A DNA stretch of 64,000 bases from Phreatobacter oligotrophus (GCF_003046185.1 NZ_PZZL01000001.1:310001-374000); one strand, 5' to 3'. Counted from the first letter of the stretch, positions 55,324 through 64,000 are shown. Notes: generated from the sequence alone by a model not told the origin. A program made the numbers and translations.

Positions 55324-56349
55324 ATGAAAGCCGTCTTCACTGATCTCCACCGCGGCCATGACCCCAAGCGGTTCATCCTGCGCGGCCAGTTCGCGCAAGG
55401 GGAGGAGCGGCCCGAGCGCGCCGACCGGCTCACCGCGGGCCTCAAGGCCGGCCGGCACGAGCTTGTCCCGGCCGAGAGCTTCGGCCAGGGGCCGCGCCTC
55501 GGCGTCCATTCCGTCGACTATCTGCGCTTCCTCGAGGAGGCGGCCGTCGAATGGACAACGCTCGCCAACGCCTCCGACGAGGTGCTCGGCAATGTCCATC
55601 CGGTGCGCCGCGGTGGCACCATGCCGGCCTCCATCGTTGGCCGCGCCGGCTGGTACATGCAGGACATGGCCTGCGGCATCGGCCCGGACACCTGGGCCGC
55701 TGCCTCCTCCGCCACCGATGTCGCCATCACCGCCGCCGAACTCGTCATCGAGGGCGAGCGCGCCGCCTATGCGCTCTGCCGCCCGCCCGGCCACCATGCC
55801 TATCGCGATGCCGCCGGCGGCCATTGCTTCCTCAACAATACCGCCATCGCCGCGCAATACCTGCGCTCGGTCCACGACCGCGTCGCGATCCTCGATATCG
55901 ACATCCACCACGGCAACGGCACGCAGGACATCTTCTACGACCGTGGCGACGTGCTCACCGTCTCGGTCCATGCCGATCCCTCGCGCTTCTACCCCTTCTT
56001 CTGGGGCTATGCGCATGAGCGCGGCCTCGGCGCCGGCGAGGGCGCGAACCTCAACCTGCCGATCCCCGTCGGATCCGGCGACGACGCCTATGTCGCAGCG
56101 GTGGAAGCCTCGGCGAAAACCATCGCCGCCTTCACGCCGGGCACGCTGGTGGTGGCGCTCGGCCTCGACGCCTCGGCGGACGATCCTTTCGGCGGCGCCA
56201 AGGTGACCGCGGACGGCTTCCGCCGCGCCGGCGCGGCCATCGCGCGGATGGGCCTGCCGACGCTCTTCGTGCAGGAGGGCGGCTACCTTTCCGATCAGCT
56301 CGGACCGAACCTCACCGCCGTCCTCGGCGGTTTCGAGAGCGCGGCGTGA
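55324..56349 (+). CDS. Acetylpolyamine amidohydrolase (class II histone-deacetylase-like)
   Basis: 341-residue zinc deacetylase that removes acetyl groups from acetylated polyamines. It matches the Mycoplana-type enzyme: LCRPPGHHAYRDAAGGHCFLNN, then ILDIDIHHGNGTQDIFYDRGDV (zinc Asp and His) and GLDASADDPFGG (second zinc Asp), with a catalytic Tyr in QEGGYLSD. The frame is open from 55294; ATG 55324 (MKAVFTDLHRGHD) fits the family. The flavin monooxygenase follows after 82 bases. Confidence 0.9.
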   Translation: MKAVFTDLHRGHDPKRFILRGQFAQGEERPERADRLTAGLKAGRHELVPAESFGQGPRLGVHSVDYLRFLEEAAVEWTTLANASDEVLGNVHPVRRGGTMPASIVGRAGWYMQDMACGIGPDTWAAASSATDVAITAAELVIEGERAAYALCRPPGHHAYRDAAGGHCFLNNTAIAAQYLRSVHDRVAILDIDIHHGNGTQDIFYDRGDVLTVSVHADPSRFYPFFWGYAHERGLGAGEGANLNLPIPVGSGDDAYVAAVEASAKTIAAFTPGTLVVALGLDASADDPFGGAKVTADGFRRAGAAIARMGLPTLFVQEGGYLSDQLGPNLTAVLGGFESAA

Positions 56350-56431
56350 GCCTTTCAGCCGCTTGACTCCGGTCGCCCCAGCCGGTCCCCTGACGGCAGG
56401 GCCGGGATGACATCGGCGGGAGGCAACGCAC

Positions 56432-58105
56432 GTGAGACCCGAGGGCAGGGGGCCACTCGACTCCCTCTATTTCACCTATCCGCATTTCGCCGCCGAACGG
56501 GCGCCGGAGCTTGATGGCGAGCGCGAGACGCACCCGGTGGTCATCGTCGGGGCAGGCCCCGTTGGCCTCACCGCCGCGCTGACGCTGGCGCGCTATGGTG
56601 TCCGCAGCCTCGTCCTCGACGCCAAGCCGACCTTCAACGATGGCAGCCGTGCCACCTGCATCGCGCGGTCGAGCTTCCATATCTTTGAACGGGTCGGGGC
56701 GGTGGACGCCTTCCTCGCGAAATCGCTCGGCTGGACCACCGGCCGCAGCTATTTCCGCGGCCATGAGATCTACCGGCTGGAAATGCCGGATTCGGCCGAC
56801 GAGAAGTTCCGGCCCATGTACAATCTCCAGCAGCAGTACACCGAACAGTTCCTGTACGATGCCTGCCTCGGCACCGGCCTCATCGCCTTCCGCTGGCAGA
56901 GCGAGGTGGTGGCCAGCGCCCCCGGCGCGGATGGCGTCACGCTCACCGTCACCTCCCCGCACGGCACCTATCCCCTCGCGGCAGCTTACGTCCTCGCCGC
57001 CGACGGCGCCCGCAGCCCGATCCGCGGCCATCTCGGCCTTCGCCTGCGCGGCGACAATTACGAAGGCCGCTATGTCATCGCCGACGTGAAGATGGCCCAT
57101 GACTATCCGACCGAGCGGCGCGCCTTCTTCGACCCCGCCTCCAATCCCGGCGGCACCATCCTCATGCACAAGCAGCCGGACGACATCTGGCGCATCGACT
57201 ACCAGCTGCGCGACGGCGAGAGCCCGGAGGAGGCGGTGCGCGAGGCGACCATCCGCTCCCGCGTCGGCGCGATCCTCGCCGATATCGGGCATCGCGGGCC
57301 CTGGGAGCTGGAATGGTGGTCGATCTACACGGCCAACACCCTGGCGCTCCATGAATACCGGCATGGCCGCGTCATCTTCATCGGCGACAGCGCCCATATC
57401 GTGCCGATCTTCGGCGTGCGCGGCCTCAACAATGGCCTTGCCGACGCCCACAATGCCGGCTGGAAGCTGGCCTACGTCCTGAAGGGCTGGGCCGGGGAGG
57501 GGCTCCTCGACAGCTACACGCCGGAGCGGCGCGGCGCGACGCTCGACGTCTTCGCCAATGCCACCAAGAGCACGCGCTTCATGACGCCGCCGACGCGCGG
57601 CCACCGATTGCTGCGCGAGGCTGCCCTGTCGCTTGCCGTCGACCACGACTTTGCGAGGCCTTTCGCCAATCCGCGGCAGATGCAGCCCTACACCTATGCG
57701 GACAGTCCGCTGACCCACCACGGGAGTGCCGGCGGCTTCGCGACCGGCCCCGGCGCCGGCGCCGTCATCGTCAACCGCCGCACCGGCAACGGCTTCCTGT
57801 CCGACGCCATGGGCGATGGTTTCACCGCGCTCGCCTTCGGAGCCCCCCAGGCTTTCGGCGACCTCTTCGATGGTCTTGCCGCGCGCGATCCGCTGTTCCG
57901 CGCCGTGACGGTCGGTGCGCCGGCCGCGCGGCCGCAGGACACGTCGCTGGACGATGCCGACGGGAGTCTTGCCGCCGCCTATGGCGCAGCGCCCGGGACG
58001 CTGTATCTCGTCCGGCCGGACCTGCATGTCGCCGGTCGCTGGAAGCAGGCCGTGCCGGCGGAGGTGGTCGCGACCCTCGAGGCCGGGCTCGGGAGGGCGG
58101 CATGA
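56432..58105 (+). CDS. FAD-dependent aromatic-ring hydroxylase-like monooxygenase
   Basis: 557-residue group A flavoprotein monooxygenase of the MhpA/PHBH type. Rossmann motif VVIVGAGPVGLTAALTLARYG, the DG motif in LAADGARSPIRGHLGL, and the FAD-binding GDSAHIVPIFGVRGLNNGLADAHNAGWKLA. A thioredoxin-like C-domain follows. The start is GTG with GGAGG about nine bases upstream. The next gene overlaps by four bases and encodes the small DUF2783 protein that often accompanies such enzymes. The substrate is probably a phenol or hydroxy-aromatic acid. Confidence 0.88.
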   Translation: MRPEGRGPLDSLYFTYPHFAAERAPELDGERETHPVVIVGAGPVGLTAALTLARYGVRSLVLDAKPTFNDGSRATCIARSSFHIFERVGAVDAFLAKSLGWTTGRSYFRGHEIYRLEMPDSADEKFRPMYNLQQQYTEQFLYDACLGTGLIAFRWQSEVVASAPGADGVTLTVTSPHGTYPLAAAYVLAADGARSPIRGHLGLRLRGDNYEGRYVIADVKMAHDYPTERRAFFDPASNPGGTILMHKQPDDIWRIDYQLRDGESPEEAVREATIRSRVGAILADIGHRGPWELEWWSIYTANTLALHEYRHGRVIFIGDSAHIVPIFGVRGLNNGLADAHNAGWKLAYVLKGWAGEGLLDSYTPERRGATLDVFANATKSTRFMTPPTRGHRLLREAALSLAVDHDFARPFANPRQMQPYTYADSPLTHHGSAGGFATGPGAGAVIVNRRTGNGFLSDAMGDGFTALAFGAPQAFGDLFDGLAARDPLFRAVTVGAPAARPQDTSLDDADGSLAAAYGAAPGTLYLVRPDLHVAGRWKQAVPAEVVATLEAGLGRAA

Positions 58106-58389
58106 GCGAGGTGATGTCGCCGCCGCCGCTCGCCTTCGAGGCCATGGAGCGGCTCTATGAGAACCTGGCTGACGCGCTGGACCGCGCCGGTCCCGACAAT
58201 GAGACCTTGTTCCTGACCAAGCTCGTCCTGGTCATGGCCCACCGCGCCGGGACGAGTCTCGACATGGACGAGGCCATCGCCACGGCTCTTGCCCGCCTCG
58301 GCGAAGCGGCCAAGCCGCCCTACGGCTTATCGTCGGGCGGGGGGCCGGCAACCGCCTCACGGCCCCTGAACCCCATGGCGAGCACATAG
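58102..58389 (+). CDS. DUF2783 family small protein
   Basis: 95 residues, helical. The core RLYENLADALDRAGPDNETLFLTKLVLVMAHRAG matches DUF2783, a family usually encoded beside FAD monooxygenases. ATGA overlap with the monooxygenase stop indicates coupled translation, perhaps an accessory subunit. The last 23 codons overlap the convergent rlmE gene; the low-complexity tail YGLSSGGGPATASRP is probably a read-through extension. Confidence 0.75.
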   Translation: MSEVMSPPPLAFEAMERLYENLADALDRAGPDNETLFLTKLVLVMAHRAGTSLDMDEAIATALARLGEAAKPPYGLSSGGGPATASRPLNPMAST

Positions 58390-59045
58390 AGCTCCTTGGA
58401 ATCGGCCCGGCTCGCCTGCGGCTTGATGTGCTTCACCACGGCGAAGTCACGCTTGAGGTCGGAGAGGAGGTCGCCCTCCGTGCCGCCCTGCAGCACCTTG
58501 CAGAGGAAATGCCCGCCGGGCGCCAGCACCTCGCGGGCGAACTGGATGGCAAGTTCGGCGAGGTAGATGATCTTGATCTGGTCGGTCTTGCGGTGGCCGG
58601 TGGCGTTCGCGGCCATGTCCGAGAGCACCACGTCGGCCTCGCCGCCCAGCATCTCCTTCAGCCGGTCCGGTGCGTCGTCGGTGGTGAAGTCGCCCTTCAT
58701 GAAGGCGACGCCGGGAACGGGGTCGATGTCGAGCAGGTCGATGCCGACGATCTTGCCGCGGCCCTGTTCGAGGCCGATGCGCTTGGCCGCCACCTGCAGC
58801 CAGCCGCCGGGCGCGGCGCCGAGGTCGACGATGCGCTGGCCGGATTTCAGGAGCTTCGCCTTGTCGTCGATCTCGATCAGCTTGAAGGCCGCGCGCGAGC
58901 GCCAGCCCTCGCGCTTGGCGCGGGCGACATAGGGATCGTTGAGCTGCCGCTCCAGCCACTTCTGCTGGCTGGTGGTCCGCTTCTTCGCGGTCTTCAGCCG
59001 CACGGCGAGCTGGCGGCCGCCGCCGCCTCCGGATTTGCCCGTCAT
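58320..59045 (-). CDS. rlmE: 23S rRNA (uridine-2552 2'-O)-methyltransferase
   Basis: RlmE/FtsJ modifies U2552 in the peptidyl-transferase A loop using SAM. 241 residues, with the SAM motif VDLGAAPGGWLQVA and catalytic K–D–K–E residues in SRAAFKL, LSDMAANATG, FLCKVLQGG and SKELYV. A Lys/Arg/Gly-rich N-terminal tail likely binds rRNA. Its ATG overlaps the stop of the upstream ppx/gppA gene by four bases, a common alphaproteobacterial pair. Confidence 0.95.
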   Translation of the reverse strand: MTGKSGGGGGRQLAVRLKTAKKRTTSQQKWLERQLNDPYVARAKREGWRSRAAFKLIEIDDKAKLLKSGQRIVDLGAAPGGWLQVAAKRIGLEQGRGKIVGIDLLDIDPVPGVAFMKGDFTTDDAPDRLKEMLGGEADVVLSDMAANATGHRKTDQIKIIYLAELAIQFAREVLAPGGHFLCKVLQGGTEGDLLSDLKRDFAVVKHIKPQASRADSKELYVLAMGFRGREAVAGPPPDDKP

Positions 59046-60175
59046 CGCGGCCCTCCCTGGCCCTGGGGCCGCTGGTCGTGGTGGCGGTTGTGGAAGGGGC
59101 GGCGCCAGACGCCGTCCTGCCGCATGAGGCTGACGAGGATGCCCTCGCGCAGGCCCCGGTCGGCAACCCGCAGGCGCCGGCAGGGGAAGTGCCGCCGCAT
59201 GCCCTCGAGGATCGCGCAGCCGGCGAGCACGAGATCGGCCCGCTCGGCGCCGATGCAGGGGTGCGCGATGCGGTCCTGGTAGGTCATGGCGAGGAGCTGG
59301 TCGAGGATCACATCCACCTCGCCGGCGCCGAGCCAGGCGCCATCGACCCGCCGCCGGTCATATTTCGGCAGGCCGAGATGGACGCCGGCCAGCGTCGTCA
59401 CCGTGCCGGAGGTGCCGAGCATATGGAGGTGCTCGATCTGGCCCCCCACCGCGATCTCCTTGGCGAAGGGCTCCACCATGCCGGCGACCTCGTCGACCAT
59501 GCGGGCGAAGCTCTCCGCCGTGACGTGCTTGCCGTCATGGCGCTCGGCCAGAGTCACCACGCCGACGGGCAGCGACGTCCAGCCGAGGATCTCCGCCGTC
59601 GGCGGGCCGCCATTGCGCCCCGGGCCCCGCGGCAGCAGCCAGACGATCTCGGAGGAACCACCGCCGATATCGAAGAGGATGACGCCGCGCGAGCGCGGAT
59701 CGGCCAGCGGCACGCAGCCCTGGGCCGCCAGCTGCGCCTCGGTCTTGCGATCGACGATTTCGAGCGCGAGGCCGGTTTCCTCGCGCACGCGGGCAATGAA
59801 GGCCTCGCCGTTCTCCGCCTGCCGGCAGGCCTCCGTCGCGATCAGCCGGGCGCGCGCCACCTGCCGGTCGCGCAGCTTGGTGCGGCACACCTTGAGGGCC
59901 TCGACCGCGCGGTCCATGGCGGCATCGCTGAGGCGGCCGGTCTGGGCAAGACCCTCGCCGAGCCGGACGATGCGCGAGAAGGCGTCGACGACGCGGAAGC
60001 TCGCACCCTCGGGCCTGGCCACGAGGAGACGGCAATTGTTCGTGCCGAGATCGAGCGCAGCATAGAGTCGCCGCGGCCGGGGCTGGTGGGCATCGCGGCC
60101 ATCGGCCGCGCCACCCGGTCCGCCGGACCGCGGTCCCAATGCTCCCGGCGAACCGCCCGGCGGTTCGTGGGTCAT
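59042..60175 (-). CDS. Ppx/GppA family phosphatase (exopolyphosphatase-like)
   Basis: 377 residues, ASKHA fold. LYAALDLGTNNCRLLVA (phosphate loop), IATEACRQAENGEAFI and ILFDIGGGSSEIVWL mark the family; it hydrolyses polyphosphate or pppGpp. Length fits the short alphaproteobacterial two-domain form without the HD-type C-domain. The frame continues to 60223, but ATG 60175 has GGGAAAGG upstream. It is coupled to rlmE by an ATGA overlap. Confidence 0.9.
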   Translation of the reverse strand: MTHEPPGGSPGALGPRSGGPGGAADGRDAHQPRPRRLYAALDLGTNNCRLLVARPEGASFRVVDAFSRIVRLGEGLAQTGRLSDAAMDRAVEALKVCRTKLRDRQVARARLIATEACRQAENGEAFIARVREETGLALEIVDRKTEAQLAAQGCVPLADPRSRGVILFDIGGGSSEIVWLLPRGPGRNGGPPTAEILGWTSLPVGVVTLAERHDGKHVTAESFARMVDEVAGMVEPFAKEIAVGGQIEHLHMLGTSGTVTTLAGVHLGLPKYDRRRVDGAWLGAGEVDVILDQLLAMTYQDRIAHPCIGAERADLVLAGCAILEGMRRHFPCRRLRVADRGLREGILVSLMRQDGVWRRPFHNRHHDQRPQGQGGPR

Positions 60176-60385
60176 GGCAACCTTTCCCACCGGCGCCGGA
60201 ACACGAGAGGCGTTCGACGGCAAGCCGGTTGATCTGTTCAGTTACCCTGAATGTGGCAAAGGCGGCCCTTCGCCGCAAGCGATTTGCCGTTTCACGACAT
60301 GACGACGGCAGGGGGCTTGAACCCTCCGCGCCAATCGACTATGTCGGCGCCTCGCACCGGCGACGCGCCCTTCCGAGGGCGCTGC

Positions 60386-60459
60386 TGGGGGATAGTTTAA
60401 TGGTAGAACAGCGGACTCTGACTCCGTTAGTCTTGGTTCGAATCCAGGTCCCCCAGCCA
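60386..60459 (+). tRNA. tRNA-Gln (anticodon CTG)
   Basis: Full cloverleaf of 74 bases with encoded CCA. Acceptor TGGGGGA pairs with TCCCCCA. The anticodon stem GCGGA/TCCGT encloses loop CTCTGAC with anticodon CTG, and the T arm CTTGG-TTCGAAT-CCAGG is standard. The CTG anticodon reads CAG codons. The 125 bases after it, before the TctC-type gene end, show nothing further. Confidence 0.97.
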
Positions 60460-60584
60460 GCCGTGCGTGCGCTTCCCACCCTGCCGCCATGTCCGGAACG
60501 CGTGACGCAACATGGCGCGCACCGGATCGGCGCGCGCCACATCAGATGTGAAGCGGGAGTTTGGTCGGCGCCTTGCGCCAGGCG

Positions 60585-61544
60585 CTACTGCGCCTGCATC
60601 CCGGCCTTGGCTGCGACGTCCTTCCACAGCGTGATCTGCTCGGCCACCCGCCGGGTCATCTCCTCCGGCGTGCTGGTGCTGGGATAGCCGCCGAGGCTGG
60701 CGAGGCGAGCGCGCACGTCCGGCGTGTCGACGGCCTGGCGGATGGCCGTGTTGAGGCGATCCACCACCGGCCGCGGCGTGTCCTTGGGGGCGGCGAAGCC
60801 GATCCAGGCCATCATCTGCAGGCCCGGCGAGACGCTTTCCGAGAGGGTCGGCACCGCGGGCGTCGCCGGCCAGCGCTGGGGGCCGGTGACCGCGAGGGCG
60901 CGCAGCTTGCCGCCTTCGATGGAAGAGAGCACCGCTGCTCCCGGCGCGATGATGAAGTCGACGCTGTTCCCGAGGACGCCGGTGATGGCGCCGGAATCGC
61001 CGCGATAGGGCACGTGGACAAACTTCACGTCGAGGGCGCTCGACATGAGCTCGAGGCCCATATGGTGGCCCGTGCCGACGCCCGCCGTGCCGGCGGTGAC
61101 CGTGCCGGGCTTGGCCTTCGCCTCGGCGACGAGGTCCTGGATGGTGCGGAAGCGCGAGGCCTCGTTGACGACGATGAAGAAGGGGAAATCCGTCACCATC
61201 GACAGGAACTGGAAGTCCGCGACCGGGTCGAAGTTCAGCGACTTCACCAGGGCCGGCGAGATGGCATGGGCCGTGGTCAGCAGAACGATCGTGTAGCCGT
61301 CCGCGTCAGAGCGGGCGGTGGCCTGCGAGGCGATGTTGCCGCCGGCGCCGGGGCGGGGCTCGACGATGAGGCTCTGCCCCAGCGTCTTGCGCATCTCCTC
61401 GGCCATGATGCGGGCGACGATGTCGGCATTGCCGCCGGCGGCGAAGCCGTGAAGCACGCGAATCGGGCGATTCGGGAAGTCCTGGGCGGCAGCCGGCGCC
61501 GCAAGGGCGGCGAGGGCAGCGAGCAGGGTTGCGATCAGGCGCAT
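60585..61544 (-). CDS. Bug/TctC-family periplasmic substrate-binding protein
   Basis: 319 residues with signal peptide MRLIATLLAALAALAAPAAA. Tripartite tricarboxylate transporter binding proteins typically contain FPNRPIRVLHGFAAGGNADIVAR and PRPGAGGNIAS near the N-terminus, as here, and VPYRGDSGAITGVLGNSVDF midway. They bind carboxylates or aromatic acids. No TctA/TctB membrane genes lie in the window, so it works with a distant partner or as a sensor. GGAGG lies before ATG 61544; longer in-frame reading overlaps the Ldh gene and is rejected. Confidence 0.9.
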   Translation of the reverse strand: MRLIATLLAALAALAAPAAAQDFPNRPIRVLHGFAAGGNADIVARIMAEEMRKTLGQSLIVEPRPGAGGNIASQATARSDADGYTIVLLTTAHAISPALVKSLNFDPVADFQFLSMVTDFPFFIVVNEASRFRTIQDLVAEAKAKPGTVTAGTAGVGTGHHMGLELMSSALDVKFVHVPYRGDSGAITGVLGNSVDFIIAPGAAVLSSIEGGKLRALAVTGPQRWPATPAVPTLSESVSPGLQMMAWIGFAAPKDTPRPVVDRLNTAIRQAVDTPDVRARLASLGGYPSTSTPEEMTRRVAEQITLWKDVAAKAGMQAQ

Positions 61545-61621
61545 CGGTGGTTCCTCCGGTGGTCTGTTCTTGTGTTTGGGGACCGCACGCGGGTGACCGT
61601 CACCGCACGCGGCATCAGCAG

Positions 61622-62677
61622 TCAGGCGAGGTCGGGCGGGATCGGCACCCCATGCTTGGTGGCCAGCGCCGCAAGGCGGGAGAGCGTGCCGGCCGCGACC
61701 GGGATGCCATGCGCGAGGCGCCGCGCGCGCTCGGCGGCGCCCCGTTCGCCGGGCAGCAGCACGGCCTCGGCGCCTGCCGCAACCGGCAGGGCCTTGATGA
61801 CAGCGGCAAGGTCGGAGACGCCGGCGGTGAACCCGGGCTCGGCGCCGAAGGCTTGCGGATCGAGCGCCACGGCGATGCCGTTGCCGCCGGGCTCCGATCC
61901 GTCGCGCAGCGCCACCGTGAGAAGCGGGTTGCCAACGAGAACGCTCGCCAGCACCTCGATCATCAGCGACAGGCCGGTGCCCTTTGGGCCGGCCATGGGC
62001 AGCACCGCCTTGACGGCGGCCGGATCGGTGGTCTCGCGGCCCTCGGCATCGACCGCCCATCCCAGCGGAATGGCGCGGCCGGCATCCCTGGCCGCGGTGA
62101 TCTTGCCGGCGGCGACCGAGGCCGTGGACATGTCGAAGAGCAGGGGCCGCGCGGGGTCGCTGCTCGGCGCGGCAATGGCGATGGGATTGGTCGACACGCC
62201 CTCGGCCCGGGCGCCGTGATAGATCATCAGCGGCTTCGAGGCGGTCATCACGAGGCCGACCAGCCCAGCCGCCGCGATGGCCTCGGCATAGATGCCGACG
62301 GCCCCCGCATGGGTGATGCGGCGCACGACGCACCAGCCGACGCCGTGCACCCGCGCATCGGCGATGGCGCGCGTCGTCGCCGCGTTCATCGCCACCGCGC
62401 CTGGCGCCTTGTCGCCATCGAGCACCGCAACCGCGCCCTTGCCGGCAACCTGGCGGATGGCGGCGGCCGGATTGATCAGGCCCTGCTCGACCATCTCGAC
62501 ATAGCGGGGGATGCGCAGGACCCCGTGGGATTCGACGCCCCGCAGGTTCGCCCAGACCAGCATCCGCGCGGTCGCCTCCGCATGGTCTGGCGCAAAGCCC
62601 CCCGCCGCGAGCAGGTCGCGCGCATAGGCCTCGAGGGTTGCCGCCGCGACGCGGCGCGGTCCTGCGGGCGCCGCCAT
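61622..62677 (-). CDS. Ldh family malate/L-lactate dehydrogenase-like oxidoreductase
   Basis: 351-residue NAD(P)-dependent 2-hydroxyacid dehydrogenase of the YlbC/ureidoglycolate dehydrogenase/sulfolactate dehydrogenase family (no Rossmann fold). It shows RGVESHGVLRIPRYVE, GVGWCVVRRITHAGAVG, GVSTNPIAIAAPS and FDMSTASVAAGKI. The chosen ATG lies two bases after the stop of the alpha/beta hydrolase gene, so the two are co-translated. The substrate is unknown. Confidence 0.88.
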   Translation of the reverse strand: MAAPAGPRRVAAATLEAYARDLLAAGGFAPDHAEATARMLVWANLRGVESHGVLRIPRYVEMVEQGLINPAAAIRQVAGKGAVAVLDGDKAPGAVAMNAATTRAIADARVHGVGWCVVRRITHAGAVGIYAEAIAAAGLVGLVMTASKPLMIYHGARAEGVSTNPIAIAAPSSDPARPLLFDMSTASVAAGKITAARDAGRAIPLGWAVDAEGRETTDPAAVKAVLPMAGPKGTGLSLMIEVLASVLVGNPLLTVALRDGSEPGGNGIAVALDPQAFGAEPGFTAGVSDLAAVIKALPVAAGAEAVLLPGERGAAERARRLAHGIPVAAGTLSRLAALATKHGVPIPPDLA

Positions 62678-62679
62678 GC

Positions 62680-63561
62680 TCACTGCCCCAGCGGGCTGGG
62701 GATGAACTTGTCGAGCCATCCCTTGAGGATGGTCTTGGTGCGTGGCGCATCCGCCGGCGACAGCGGGAAATGCGATGTGCCGGTCACCAGCAAGAGCTCG
62801 GCGGGCTGGCCGGCCTTCTCGTACATGCGGATCGACTGCTCGGTCGGGGTGATCGAGTCATTCGCCGTGTGGAAGAACAGGATCGGCCGCGGCGCGATGT
62901 CGGCGACCACGTCCTCGGCGCGGAAATTGTACATGCTCCAGGCGGTCTCGACCGGGATCTCCATGATCGCCTTGGGCGACAGGTTCTTGCGCAGGTGCTC
63001 GGGGATCGGCACGGCGTCGAAGCGCGAGATCCACATGCTCTTGCCGGTTTCCTGCTTGTGCTTGCGGCCCTGCTCGAGGAGCCCGGTGAACTTCGCCCAG
63101 GCCTCAGGCGTCGGGTGCTGGCCGCGGAACTTGCGCTCGCCATGGCCCCAGCCGCAGGAGGAGATGACGCAGGCGAAGCGCTCGTCGACGCCGGCGGCAT
63201 AGACCGCGACCGCCGCGCCGAAGCTATGGCCGAGCACGCCGATCTGCTTGGGATCGACCTCCTCGCGAGCCTGCAGGAAGGTCAGCGCGTTCTTGGCGTC
63301 TGCCACCTGGTCGAAGCAGCGCACCTGGGCGCGCTCGCCCTCGCTCTCGCCGCAGCAGCGGAAGTCGAAGCGCAGCGCCACATAGCCCATGGCCTCCAGC
63401 ATGCGTGCCTGGATCTCGGCGTGGGATTCGTCCTTCGAGCCGACGAAACCGTGCAGCACGATGAAGGCCGGCAGCTTCTGGCCTGGCTTGCGGCCCTCCG
63501 GCACGTGCAGGACCGCGGACAGCCTGAGGCCGTCCGACATGAAGGTGAGCTTCTCTTCCAT
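62680..63561 (-). CDS. Alpha/beta hydrolase
   Basis: 293 residues, no signal peptide. Oxyanion region LHGFVGSKDE, nucleophile elbow GHSFGA, acid likely Asp in FFHTANDSITP and His in GTSHFPLS. GSKDE and FRCCGESEG resemble serine aminopeptidase S33/dienelactone-hydrolase-like members. Lying between a ring-cleavage dioxygenase and a dehydrogenase, it could hydrolyse a ring-fission product, but that is inference. Confidence 0.85.
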   Translation of the reverse strand: MEEKLTFMSDGLRLSAVLHVPEGRKPGQKLPAFIVLHGFVGSKDESHAEIQARMLEAMGYVALRFDFRCCGESEGERAQVRCFDQVADAKNALTFLQAREEVDPKQIGVLGHSFGAAVAVYAAGVDERFACVISSCGWGHGERKFRGQHPTPEAWAKFTGLLEQGRKHKQETGKSMWISRFDAVPIPEHLRKNLSPKAIMEIPVETAWSMYNFRAEDVVADIAPRPILFFHTANDSITPTEQSIRMYEKAGQPAELLLVTGTSHFPLSPADAPRTKTILKGWLDKFIPSPLGQ

Positions 63562-63592
63562 GGCGGGATGTCCTTGAGCGAAAGGGTCGGCG

Positions 63593-64000
63593 TCAGGCGA
63601 CGGCGGTGAAGGGGAAGTGGAACTCGCGCCATTCGAGCGGCGCCGGCGTGCCCCAGACGTTCATCGCCCGCACATTGCCGGGCCGTTCGAGATTGGTGAT
63701 GACGTTGGGCTCGAAGGTCGCGTCGTCGGCGATGATCGACATACCGCTGGAGCACTCGATCATCGCTCCCGCCGGGTCGATGTAATAGGAATAGACGTTG
63801 TCGCCGGGCCGGTGGCGGCCGGGGCCCCAGAGCATCTGCTTGTCGAAGCGGTCGAGCGTGTCACCGAGCCGGATGAACTGGCTGGCGTCGAGGAACTCGA
63901 ACGAGATGTGGTGCACGCCCGGCCCCTTGCCCTTCACGAGGCCAAGGATGTGGTGCTGGCGGTTGCCGCCATACATCCAGCTCAGGCTGTCGTTCACCAG
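63593..64000 (-). CDS. VOC-family extradiol dioxygenase-like protein (partial, cut by window end)
   Basis: The C-terminal 135 residues only; the frame runs off the right edge. HHISFEF supplies a metal His and YIDPAGAMIECSSGM the metal Glu, in the order seen in the C-terminal half of catechol 2,3-dioxygenase-type enzymes. It is probably the first gene in the minus-strand set with the alpha/beta hydrolase (31 bases downstream), the Ldh enzyme and the TctC protein. Confidence 0.82.
   Translation of the reverse strand: MVNDSLSWMYGGNRQHHILGLVKGKGPGVHHISFEFLDASQFIRLGDTLDRFDKQMLWGPGRHRPGDNVYSYYIDPAGAMIECSSGMSIIADDATFEPNVITNLERPGNVRAMNVWGTPAPLEWREFHFPFTAVA

Overview
The window is GC-rich chromosomal DNA (about 70% G+C by eye) from an alphaproteobacterium, most likely a phototrophic member of the Hyphomicrobiales. 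The order is suggested by the amiC–mrcA–prfB neighbourhood, a perfect CtrA-type box (TTAA-N7-TTAA), Omp25-like barrel proteins and typical dispersed palindromes. Phototrophy is shown by a complete light-harvesting 2 locus (pucB-pucA-pucC) with a PpsR/CrtJ-type operator. I cannot name the genus.

1–11.4 kb holds envelope and housekeeping genes: amidase amiC, penicillin-binding protein 1A, an NCS2 permease, a secreted LprI-like protein, a chemoreceptor, and prfB with a classical programmed +1 frameshift. 11.4–14.6 kb is the puc locus on the minus strand, including the 53-residue pucB and a pucA with a very long C-terminal tail. The operon also takes in a protein with a three-fold repeated motif. 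14.8–24.3 kb is mostly envelope genes: two Omp25-like barrels, a TIR–transmembrane–coiled-coil protein, an M23 peptidase, a one-cysteine peroxiredoxin and a giant AsmA/YhdP-like protein. 24.3–29.8 kb carries a rhodanese, a second chemoreceptor, anmK, tyrS and a glutathione transferase. A roughly 1-kb AT-rich patch with an orphan polytopic membrane protein follows (29.8–30.7 kb).

30.8–48.5 kb is a large catabolic locus. LeuCD-like dehydratase genes diverge from a HutC-type GntR regulator. The regulator is followed by a Liv-type ABC transporter, an MmgE/PrpD protein, an isocitrate lyase/PEP mutase-family lyase, hydantoinase subunits HyuB and HyuA, an isochorismatase-fold protein without its nucleophilic Cys, a fumarate-reductase-like flavoprotein and an M24 aminopeptidase. 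Together they look like an uptake, ring-opening, hydration and retro-aldol route for an unidentified cyclic amide or methyl-branched acid.

48.5–64 kb contains a third chemoreceptor, an amidase, a P-loop kinase-like protein, two tandem M20 deacylases and an acetylpolyamine amidohydrolase. It continues with a flavin monooxygenase plus DUF2783 partner, rlmE, ppx/gppA and tRNA-Gln(CTG). At the right edge is a minus-strand set that looks like aromatic or ring-cleavage catabolism: a VOC dioxygenase cut by the window end, an alpha/beta hydrolase, an Ldh-family dehydrogenase and a Bug/TctC binding protein. No transposase, integrase, CRISPR array or rRNA gene was found.
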